DNA from: Flavihumibacter sp. | GTDB lineage: Bacteria > Bacteroidota > Bacteroidia > Chitinophagales > Chitinophagaceae | DNA: 5,501 nucleotides | NCBI GenBank assembly: GCA_025455285.1 | Contig: JALOMU010000151.1 | Span: forward strand, 1 to 5,501 | Direction of reading: 5' to 3' | Part shown: piece after piece, positions 1-5,501 of the stretch | Layout of the letters: each line of letters opens with the position of its first letter | Position numbering within the stretch: position 1 is the stretch's first letter | Made by a program: the position numbers and the translations under genes | Notes under the pieces: generated by a model | The model's database searches: none | What the model saw: only the letters and a program-made list of their open reading frames with translations | What the model was told of the DNA's origin: nothing

Positions 1-2509
1 GATCTCCCAATACGGCAGCATAGTGCCCTGCATTGCCCGCAGCAGGCAGCAATTGCTCAAAATAATTTTTGTTCAGCAGATTTCTGCCCCAGAGGAAAAT
101 ACTGATTCCTTCTCTGGAACGATAACCAACTCTTCCATTAAAAAGCGCATAACCGGGTACGTTTAGAAACTTTGAAGGGGAGGGACTCGAAGAGAAACTT
201 GAACGGAAATAGTTGTCGATTGCCAGGAAATAACGCCCTTCTTTATTGAATGCTTTTTTTAGCGCGGATTGTATTTCACCGCCGATAGATCCTGCCCATT
301 TGGAGATCCCCGGAAGGTCGCCGTTGGAAACATTTTTAAAAGAAGTAGAAGCGCCGGTTTCTTCCAGAGGAACTGGTGCATTGGTAAAGGAGAGATACTT
401 GCCTTCAGTGAAAGCGAGATTAGCATACAAGGTCAGATGGTCATTGATCTTGTAATTCGCATCTGATTCAATTCCCCACACTCTTACTTTTTCCGCATTG
501 GCAAGATAACCACGATTTACACCCACTTCAGCAGTTTGTACCTGCGTCTGATAATCTTTTATATCGGTCTGGTGTGCTACGATATTAAATATAAAATTCC
601 GGCTGGGGGAGGTTTTCAATCCTACTTCATAATGCGTAACATTTTCCGGTTTGATCCTGGCCAGTTCAATCAGTACTTCTCCATTGGCGGTAGGTAATCC
701 ACCCAGGTTGATACCAACCGGTTTGTAACTCAACGAATAAGTAGCAAATGCATTGATATCACTTCTTACCTTATACGACACCGTTAGTTGTCCGGATATA
801 TTACTCTCATCCACATCGGCGCTGAATGCCTGATCGGTATACACGGCTCTTTTTAGCGCCAGCAAGGCCGGGTCTTCTGTCTGCAATCCACCATAGGTTT
901 GCCGGTCAAAGTCAACTTTTTTACGATCATAGTTATAGCGAATACCCGGTAATACATGCAGCTTTTCTGTGATCGCCCAGTCTAACTGACCGAAAGCCGC
1001 GGCCCCAAAAGTTTCCAGCCGGGAACGGGTTCGGATACCATATCCTTCAAAGAGTCCGGGTGTACGCCATAAATTGCTGGTACTGCTTTGAGAAAAGCGC
1101 CACTGTGCAGCCCCTGATTCTTCAATATGGAAAGGGTCTGTTTTTAAATCCTGACCGATGAGGAAGATTCCTGCAACACCACTCAACCTGGAAGAAAAAT
1201 CCCCCGCATAGCGGATTTCCTGTGTCCATTGCTGGTGTTTGGAAGTGGCCTGGGAGAGTGTCAATACAGGTAATCCGGTGAAGTCGCGGTCATTAGAAGG
1301 ATCCCAGTTCCAGTAGCGCCAGGCGGTAGTGGAGGTAAGGGTGCCGCCACCGATTTTGGCATCGACATTTACTGAGAGACCACCCAACTGGTTGCCTGAT
1401 TTCCAGGTGGTATTATGATCTACGATCCGGTCAAAGGGATTGCGGGAGGGAAGTCGATAACCCAGGTCTGCAATGATACTATCGAACTGACGATATCCTG
1501 CACGCTGGGTCTGAACCACACCGGCTACTACCTGCGCATAGCCTTCCGGTTTTTGATCTGTAACATCACCTATAAAAGTAATTTTTACTTTGTCGGATGG
1601 CGTGTATAACAATTGTCCGCGAACACCAATGTTGTTCAGGTCGTTTACTGGCTTTCCGGTTGAAACATTTTCCAGCAGCCCATTCCGCTGGGTTCCGGAG
1701 AAGGAAATGCGGCCGGCTAATTTTTTGGTAATGCCTCCGGTTACCGATGCTTTTGCCTGAACAAAACCATAGTTCCCATAGCTGACTTCAAAGTTTGCAC
1801 CAGGTTTAAATTTTGGTGCTTTAGTAGTAATATTAAAGGCACCGGCAGTTGTATTTTTTCCGAATAAGGTACCCTGCGGACCTCTTAACACTTCTATTTG
1901 TTCGATATCGATAAAGTCCAGCGTGGTAGCGGCCGGCCTTGCATAATACACACCATCTACATAAAAGCCTACACCCGGATCAATGCCATCATTGGTTAAT
2001 CCAAAAGTGGATCCAATACCTCTTATGTTTAAGGTGGTGTTACGTGGATTGGAAGAATACAATTGTACTGTTGGTACCAGTTCTTTTAACCGGTTTACAT
2101 TAAAGGCACCGGCATCTTCTACCTGTGCGCCTCCTAATACTGAAATTGGGATGGGTACTTCCTGAGCCGACTCTACCCGACGGCGGGAGGTAATAACTAC
2201 ATCCGACAGCTGTGAATTCTCCAGTAAGATGATGGTTATGGAGGAATCTTTCAGTTGGCTTAACGGCACTTCTGCAGGAGCATAACCGGCAGAACTGATT
2301 TGAAGTGTAAATGGCAGGGAGGGTAATCCGGTTAATGTAAATTGGCCTTTTGCATCCGCCACGGTAGATCGGGTAGTGTTTTTGATTTTGATGGTGGCGG
2401 CTTCCACAGGCTGCCCTTTTTCATCTTTAATGGTTCCGGTTAACCGGCTTTGTGCCGTGACTGTAAAGCCCGAAATGATAAACAGCAGTGTAATGAAAAT
2501 CTTGTTCAT
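1..2509 (-). CDS. TonB-dependent outer-membrane receptor with N-terminal carboxypeptidase-regulatory-like domain (3' end cut by window edge)
   Basis: This gene encodes a 22-strand-type outer-membrane receptor that would import a ligand using TonB/ExbBD energy. Reading from the ATG at 2509-2507 gives 836 open codons with no stop. Residues 1-19 look like a signal peptide (MNK, a hydrophobic stretch IFITLLFIISGF, cleavage after TVTA). Residues about 22-97 resemble a CarboxypepD_reg-like domain (GTIKDEKGQPVEAATIKIK, then DAKGQFTLTGL). A TonB-box-like DVVITS lies at 103-108. The plug covers about 115-231 with IRGIG, FYVDGVYYARP and the family signature IEVLRGPQGTLFGKNTTAG (206-223). The rest is barrel, ending with GRNLLNKNYF and AAVLGD. 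Homologues usually continue with about 10-15 residues of the form PRTYG...F, so only the last strand is missing. The plug is of the siderophore/iron-complex type and is not clearly SusC/RagA. No SusD partner is visible, but the region after the gene is outside the window. The ligand is unknown: iron chelate, vitamin or a carbohydrate/peptide are all possible. Confidence 0.95.
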   Translation of the reverse strand, partial: MNKIFITLLFIISGFTVTAQSRLTGTIKDEKGQPVEAATIKIKNTTRSTVADAKGQFTLTGLPSLPFTLQISSAGYAPAEVPLSQLKDSSITIILLENSQLSDVVITSRRRVESAQEVPIPISVLGGAQVEDAGAFNVNRLKELVPTVQLYSSNPRNTTLNIRGIGSTFGLTNDGIDPGVGFYVDGVYYARPAATTLDFIDIEQIEVLRGPQGTLFGKNTTAGAFNITTKAPKFKPGANFEVSYGNYGFVQAKASVTGGITKKLAGRISFSGTQRNGLLENVSTGKPVNDLNNIGVRGQLLYTPSDKVKITFIGDVTDQKPEGYAQVVAGVVQTQRAGYRQFDSIIADLGYRLPSRNPFDRIVDHNTTWKSGNQLGGLSVNVDAKIGGGTLTSTTAWRYWNWDPSNDRDFTGLPVLTLSQATSKHQQWTQEIRYAGDFSSRLSGVAGIFLIGQDLKTDPFHIEESGAAQWRFSQSSTSNLWRTPGLFEGYGIRTRSRLETFGAAAFGQLDWAITEKLHVLPGIRYNYDRKKVDFDRQTYGGLQTEDPALLALKRAVYTDQAFSADVDESNISGQLTVSYKVRSDINAFATYSLSYKPVGINLGGLPTANGEVLIELARIKPENVTHYEVGLKTSPSRNFIFNIVAHQTDIKDYQTQVQTAEVGVNRGYLANAEKVRVWGIESDANYKINDHLTLYANLAFTEGKYLSFTNAPVPLEETGASTSFKNVSNGDLPGISKWAGSIGGEIQSALKKAFNKEGRYFLAIDNYFRSSFSSSPSPSKFLNVPGYALFNGRVGYRSREGISIFLWGRNLLNKNYFEQLLPAAGNAGHYAAVLGD

Positions 2510-2574
2510 GGTTTCTGGTGGTTAAAAAATGACAATAAGTGGCAAGTCCTGATAATGTATAATTGTGACATTCT

Positions 2575-2601
2575 CAAGCATAAAATGCAAATCGTCTCAA
2601 A
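2575..2601 (-). promoter_or_regulatory. Weak candidate Bacteroidota-type promoter for the TonB-dependent receptor
   Basis: On the minus strand, TATGCTTG (2582-2575) matches 7 of 8 positions of the Bacteroidota -7 element TAnnTTTG. A TTTG (2601-2598) lies 15 nt upstream as a possible -33 element. That spacing is somewhat shorter than usual. It would give a 5' leader of roughly 60 nt before the ATG at 2509. In an AT-rich region such matches arise easily by chance, so this is only a suggestion. Confidence 0.22.
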
Positions 2602-2609
2602 ATAAGTGG

Positions 2610-2682
2610 TAATAGTCTATTAGTCCTATAGAGATTGTAAAACTAGTAATTATTTTAATCCTACCAAATAACTAGACTATTA
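2610..2682. repeat. Inverted-repeat cluster, possible operator between divergent genes
   Basis: TAATAGTCTATTA (2610-2622) is a perfect palindrome around one central T (arms TAATAG and CTATTA). Its first ten bases, TAATAGTCTA (2610-2619), recur as the exact reverse complement TAGACTATTA at 2673-2682, 53 bp further on. Between them AACTAG (2641-2646) starts a stretch, AACTAGTAATTATT, that resembles AACTAGACTATTATT at 2670-2684. This arrangement of related half-sites could be a dimeric regulator site. The low complexity of the region makes chance repeats more likely, so the regulatory role is inferred. Confidence 0.4.
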
Positions 2683-2740
2683 TTTTTTAATTTTTTCGAT
2701 AATTGAACTGGAGCGTTGGCTATGGCTTATCTTTCTGGAT

Positions 2741-3859
2741 ATGAAGCAGGATCCCTCTTGGTTTTTATTTGAAGGCATGGAAACGCTTGATTCTCCGGCT
2801 CTGGTTGTTTACCCTGACCGGGTGAAACAGAATATCGCTTCGGCTATCCGGATGGTGGGAGATGTTAAGCGGTTAAGACCCCATGCAAAAACCCATAAGT
2901 CGCCGGATCTGACACAACTCCTGCTGCAAGCCGGTATTCAACAATTCAAATGTTCAACGATCGCTGAAGCAGAAATGCTGGCCATTCAGGCAGCACCAGA
3001 TGTGTTATTGGCATACCAGCCGGTCGGACCAAAAATCGATCGATTCCTGAAGCTTATGCAGGTTTACCCTGATACCCGGTTTTCCTGCCTGATTGATAAT
3101 GGAACAAGCGCCGAGATGCTTTTGGAGAAAGCAAATGCACTTCGGTTGTCCATCTCCGTATACCTTGATCTGGATGTAGGGATGCATCGCACCGGAATGA
3201 AACCGGATGATTCTGCTGTGGATTTATTCCTTTCTCTTTACCAACGGGAAGGGATAACCGTAAAAGGATTACATGCTTACGACGGACATATTACCGATCC
3301 AGACCTTCAGGTAAGAAAACAACGGGTGGAAGCTGCTTTTGCACCCGTATGGAAAATGAAATCTATTTTACAGGAGCGTGGCTGCAAGAATGTTGAAATC
3401 ATTGCCGGGGGGATGCCCAGCTTTCCAATCCTTGCCAGCTATCCCGACCTGGTTTGTAGTCCGGGTACTTTTGTGTACTGGGATCAATCTTATTCCGAAA
3501 AATTGTCTGATACCCCTTTTATACCAGCGGCGGTTGTGTTAAGCAGGGTAGTCTCCAGGCCAGACAGTAATCGTATTACCACCGATCTTGGGCATAAATC
3601 TATTGCATCTGAAAACAGCCTGGATAAACGAGTGCATTGGTTGAATGCAGCCGGACTCACACCTGTTGGTCACAGTGAAGAACATTTTTTCTTTACTACG
3701 ACAGAAACAGATGCGTTTCAGGTTGGAGATGTATTAGTTGGTCTGCCATGGCATATTTGTCCCACCGTAGCACTATATGAAAAAGCATTCACTGTGGAGG
3801 AGGGTAAAATTTCAGGCGAGTGGAAAACTACAGCCCGGGATCGTAGGCTTAGTTTGTAA
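2741..3859 (+). CDS. D-threonine aldolase / D-serine dehydratase-like PLP enzyme (DSD1-like, alanine-racemase N-terminal fold)
   Basis: This is a complete 372-residue cytoplasmic enzyme with no signal peptide, the usual length for the family. An N-terminal alanine-racemase-type barrel holds PLP and a C-terminal D-serine-dehydratase-like domain carries a metal site. Visible motifs are LDSPALVVYPDRVKQNI (16-32), RPHAKTHK (46-53, with K50 the likely PLP-Schiff-base lysine), CSTIAEAEML (71-80), DLDVGMHRTG (143-152), HAYDGH (178-183), GGMPSFP (223-229, phosphate-binding region), CSPGTFVYWD (239-248), DLGHKS (282-287) and PWHICPT (336-342). In the last, H338-x-C340 matches the His-x-Cys zinc pair known from D-serine dehydratase. 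Family members cleave D-threonine or other D-beta-hydroxy amino acids to glycine plus an aldehyde, or dehydrate D-serine to pyruvate and ammonia; the sequence does not decide which. The ATG at 2741 is the first conventional start after an in-frame stop at 2669-2671. M13 (2777) is an alternative, but the preceding WFLFEGMET segment looks like the normal family N-terminus. Confidence 0.93.
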   Translation: MKQDPSWFLFEGMETLDSPALVVYPDRVKQNIASAIRMVGDVKRLRPHAKTHKSPDLTQLLLQAGIQQFKCSTIAEAEMLAIQAAPDVLLAYQPVGPKIDRFLKLMQVYPDTRFSCLIDNGTSAEMLLEKANALRLSISVYLDLDVGMHRTGMKPDDSAVDLFLSLYQREGITVKGLHAYDGHITDPDLQVRKQRVEAAFAPVWKMKSILQERGCKNVEIIAGGMPSFPILASYPDLVCSPGTFVYWDQSYSEKLSDTPFIPAAVVLSRVVSRPDSNRITTDLGHKSIASENSLDKRVHWLNAAGLTPVGHSEEHFFFTTTETDAFQVGDVLVGLPWHICPTVALYEKAFTVEEGKISGEWKTTARDRRLSL

Positions 3860-3981
3860 CGCGGAAATTCTCCAAAATGCGGAAATTTTTCTCCACTATG
3901 CGTAAAACAGCCGGGTTTATATAGACAGAATTCGGAAGCTCCACAAGGATTGGTTAAATTAGGAGCCTAACGATTTGTAGT
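3860..3981 (+). other. Short intergenic region upstream of the cytochrome-like gene
   Basis: These 122 bp separate two co-directional genes. They begin with the tandem repeat listed separately. The remainder contains a GCTCC (3939-3943) and GGAGC (3962-3966) pair with an 18-nt spacer, too weak and without a T-run to be a terminator. AGGAG at 3961-3965 is 16 nt before the ATG at 3982, too far for an ordinary ribosome binding site. No intrinsic terminator is seen for the upstream enzyme gene, so read-through transcription is possible. Confidence 0.5.
3861..3908 (+). repeat. Tandem direct repeat (two full units and one partial) directly after a stop codon
   Basis: GCGGAAATTCTCCAAAAT (3861-3878) is followed without a gap by GCGGAAATTTTTCTCC plus ACTAT (3879-3899) and then by a shortened GCGTAAAAC (3900-3908). 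The second unit has three extra bases compared with the first. Each full unit also has weak dyad symmetry (GGAAA opposite TCTCC). Spacing of 18 and 21 bp is roughly two helical turns, which would suit a DNA-binding protein on one face of the helix. A decayed duplication is an equally good reading. Confidence 0.5.
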
Positions 3982-5501
3982 ATGGGCCTCCGGTTTTTTC
4001 AGCAAAAATCAACATGGATAGTAGCAGGATTGATCATCTCTATTGCTCTGTTCAGCAGATGTGGTTCTGATGCCACTGCCAGTATTCCGGATACTGTTGA
4101 TTTCAATTACCATGTACGGCCCATCCTCGTTCAAAAATGTTATTTATGCCACGGTCCGGATGAAAGCAGCCGGAAAGCCAATCTCCGGCTCGATACCTAT
4201 GAAGGTGCTACTGCTTTATTAAAGAATGGCGGTCGTGCGATTGATCCGGGTCATGCTGCCAACAGCATGGTGGTGGAACGCATTTATCACAAAGACCCGG
4301 ACCAGGTAATGCCAACGCCCGAATCCAACCTGAAACTTACCCAACAGGAAATGGCGATCCTGGAGAAGTGGATCGACCAGGGCGCGAAGTATGATCCCCA
4401 CTGGGCATTTATTCCCCCTGACAGTGCTTTACTTGAAAAAAAATATAAAAAGAATGCAGTTGATTTTTTCATTCAGCAGGAACTGGACGAACGTGGCATC
4501 AAATCCGCTCCACGCGCAAACCCCGAATCACTCCTGCGCAGGGTATCCTTTCTCTTAACCGGATTGCCACCAACTGAAAAAGAACGGCAGTTCTTTTTGA
4601 CTGAACCTAACGAAGCTGCTTATGTGAAAATGGTTGATTATTTTTTGCAGTCCCCCCGTTTCGGAGAAAGATGGGCTCGCCATTGGATGGATATTGCCCG
4701 TTATGCGGAAACGCGCGGACATGAATTTGATTATCCTATCCAGGATGCCTGGCGCTATCGCGATTACCTCATCCGCGCTTTTAATGCAGATATTCCGTAT
4801 GATCAACTGGTTCGGGAACAACTGGCAGGTGATTTATTGCCAAAACCAAGAGTTGGTCCGGGTAATGAAAACGAATCCATCCTCGGAACTACTTTTCTAA
4901 CGATGGCGGAGGGCTCCCACAGTCCGGTTGATATCCGAAAAGATGAAGCAGATCGAATCGATAACATGATTGATGTAACCGGCAAGGCTTTCCTGGGACT
5001 CACTATCAGTTGTGCACGCTGTCATGATCATAAGTTTGATCCGATTTCAGCAAAAGATTATTATTCCTTTTTCGGTGTGATGGAAGGCACCCGGTTCAGT
5101 CCCCAACCTGTTAACCAGGCATCAAAAATTGAAACCCTCGAAGCCCTGCAAAAAATCCAGGAACAGGTAAGGCAATGGGCACACCAGCAATTGCGGGAAT
5201 CGGGTTCTGCTAACTTGCTGCTGCAAACGAATAACCAGCAACCTGCAGCTCCTGCTGATTCCGGATATCAGGTGTTGGGTAATTTTATTGGAGCTGACCT
5301 GGATGGCTGGAAATCGGATGGTTTGGCATTTGGTACCAGAACCACACTGGGTGATCCGGTCTTTACTGATCAATACCAGTTTATCGGTCTCCGGGAAGGT
5401 ATGGCCAGCAGCAGGAAAACGGCGTTGGGAATTTATGGTGCACTTCGTTCCCCCGACTTTACCATCTCCACTAATTTTATTGGTGTGGAAGCAGCAGGTA
5501 G
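3982..5501 (+). CDS. Planctomycete-type cytochrome (PSCyt1) / DUF1549 protein, 5' part; DUF1553 portion expected beyond window
   Basis: This is the first 506 residues of a large exported protein that runs off the right edge. Residues 12-25 are a hydrophobic export segment (IVAGLIISIALF) followed by R26-C27. About 40-145 is a PSCyt1 cytochrome c-like domain: DFNYHVRPIL, then C53-Y-L-C56-H57 for haem attachment, RKANLRLDT, MP at 110-111 (M110 a possible axial ligand), and the hallmark ending HWAFIPP (140-146). About 158-366 is DUF1549: LLRRVSFLLTGLPPT, FGERWARHWMDIARYAET, IPYDQLVREQLAGDLLP and C344-A-R-C347-H348-DHKFDPI, a second CxxCH. A lower-similarity segment follows (430-506, including GADLDGWKSDG). 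Family members usually continue with DUF1553 and total about 800-1100 residues. The role is presumably an envelope redox or degradative one, but no reaction has been firmly assigned to the family. The ATG at 3982 is preferred because the next in-frame Met (M96) would remove the signal and first haem motif. Confidence 0.92.
   Translation, partial: MGLRFFQQKSTWIVAGLIISIALFSRCGSDATASIPDTVDFNYHVRPILVQKCYLCHGPDESSRKANLRLDTYEGATALLKNGGRAIDPGHAANSMVVERIYHKDPDQVMPTPESNLKLTQQEMAILEKWIDQGAKYDPHWAFIPPDSALLEKKYKKNAVDFFIQQELDERGIKSAPRANPESLLRRVSFLLTGLPPTEKERQFFLTEPNEAAYVKMVDYFLQSPRFGERWARHWMDIARYAETRGHEFDYPIQDAWRYRDYLIRAFNADIPYDQLVREQLAGDLLPKPRVGPGNENESILGTTFLTMAEGSHSPVDIRKDEADRIDNMIDVTGKAFLGLTISCARCHDHKFDPISAKDYYSFFGVMEGTRFSPQPVNQASKIETLEALQKIQEQVRQWAHQQLRESGSANLLLQTNNQQPAAPADSGYQVLGNFIGADLDGWKSDGLAFGTRTTLGDPVFTDQYQFIGLREGMASSRKTALGIYGALRSPDFTISTNFIGVEAAG

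Larger units (their letters stand above)
2510..2740. other. Divergent intergenic region, AT-rich, carrying the presumed promoters of both flanking genes
   Basis: The region lies between the start codons of two genes that point away from each other, so it should hold both promoters and any shared operator. The part from about 2600 to 2706 is strongly AT-rich, including TATTTTTTAATTTTTT (2681-2696). No Shine-Dalgarno sequence is convincing for either gene: the nearest purine run before the plus-strand gene (GGAG, 2710-2713) is 27 nt from its ATG. That is common in Bacteroidota. No tRNA, riboswitch or longer ORF is evident. The repeats inside it are listed separately. Confidence 0.6.

Noticed and set aside
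246..2165. Short plus-strand open frames inside the receptor gene
   Set aside because: All are antisense to a continuous 836-codon minus-strand frame with clear family motifs, and none shows a protein signature of its own.
2558..2563. TATAAT hexamer resembling a sigma-70 -10 box on the plus strand
   Set aside because: There is no matching -35 element at a suitable distance, Bacteroidota promoters use a different -7 element, and such hexamers are expected by chance in AT-rich DNA.
2565..2580. TGTGA followed by TCAAG, resembling a CRP half-site
   Set aside because: Only one half matches and the spacer is wrong for a CRP/FNR dimer site.
2722..2772. A 16-codon plus-strand ORF (MAYLSGYEAGS...) overlapping the start of the PLP enzyme gene
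   Set aside because: It has no ribosome binding site, no run of regulatory codons and no attenuator-like hairpin nearby, so a leader peptide cannot be supported.
3939..3966. GCTCC...GGAGC inverted repeat as a terminator for the PLP enzyme gene
   Set aside because: The stem is five base pairs with an 18-nt loop and no following T-tract, so it is not a credible intrinsic terminator.
3973..3975. ATT as an alternative start for the cytochrome-like gene, 7 nt after AGGAG (3961-3965)
   Set aside because: The spacing is good, but ATT starts are very rare and Bacteroidota often start translation without a Shine-Dalgarno site. The ATG nine bases later is preferred.
4555..4900. Open frames of 88 codons on both strands within the cytochrome-like gene
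   Set aside because: They lie wholly inside the strongly supported PSCyt1/DUF1549 reading frame, have no recognisable domain and are out-of-frame or antisense shadows.

Overview
The window looks like chromosomal DNA from a Bacteroidota bacterium, most likely near Chitinophagaceae. This is an inference from gene content and style: a TonB-dependent receptor with an N-terminal carboxypeptidase-regulatory-like domain and a signal peptide ending in 'TAQ', weak or absent Shine-Dalgarno sites, moderate GC in the genes and a very AT-rich divergent intergenic region. No rRNA or marker gene is present to prove the taxon.

Layout: (1) Positions 1-2509, minus strand, hold a nearly complete outer-membrane TonB-dependent receptor whose last residues lie beyond the left edge. 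It reads open for 836 codons without a stop. (2) Positions 2510-2740 are a divergent intergenic region of about 230 bp with an AT-rich core and a dyad-rich cluster that may be an operator. (3) Positions 2741-3859, plus strand, encode a complete 372-residue PLP-dependent enzyme of the D-threonine aldolase / D-serine dehydratase (DSD1-like) family. It has the PLP-lysine motif and an HxC metal-site motif. (4) Positions 3860-3981 are a short intergenic region that opens with tandem repeat units directly after the stop codon. (5) From 3982 to the right edge, plus strand, runs the first 506 residues of a large exported 'planctomycete-type' cytochrome protein (PSCyt1 + DUF1549, presumably followed by DUF1553 outside the window). 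It carries two CxxCH motifs.

How they may work together (inference): the receptor would import a ligand across the outer membrane, the PSCyt1/DUF1549 protein would act in the cell envelope, probably as a haem redox protein in breakdown of some substrate, and the fold-type III PLP enzyme would act on a D-configured beta-hydroxy amino acid in the cytoplasm. The receptor is transcribed away from the other two. Those two are co-directional but separated by 122 bp that contains repeats, so they may or may not share a transcript. The substrate cannot be read from the sequence. I see no mobile element, tRNA, rRNA or CRISPR array. The most unusual items are the two repeat structures in the intergenic regions and the non-canonical lipobox of the cytochrome-like protein.
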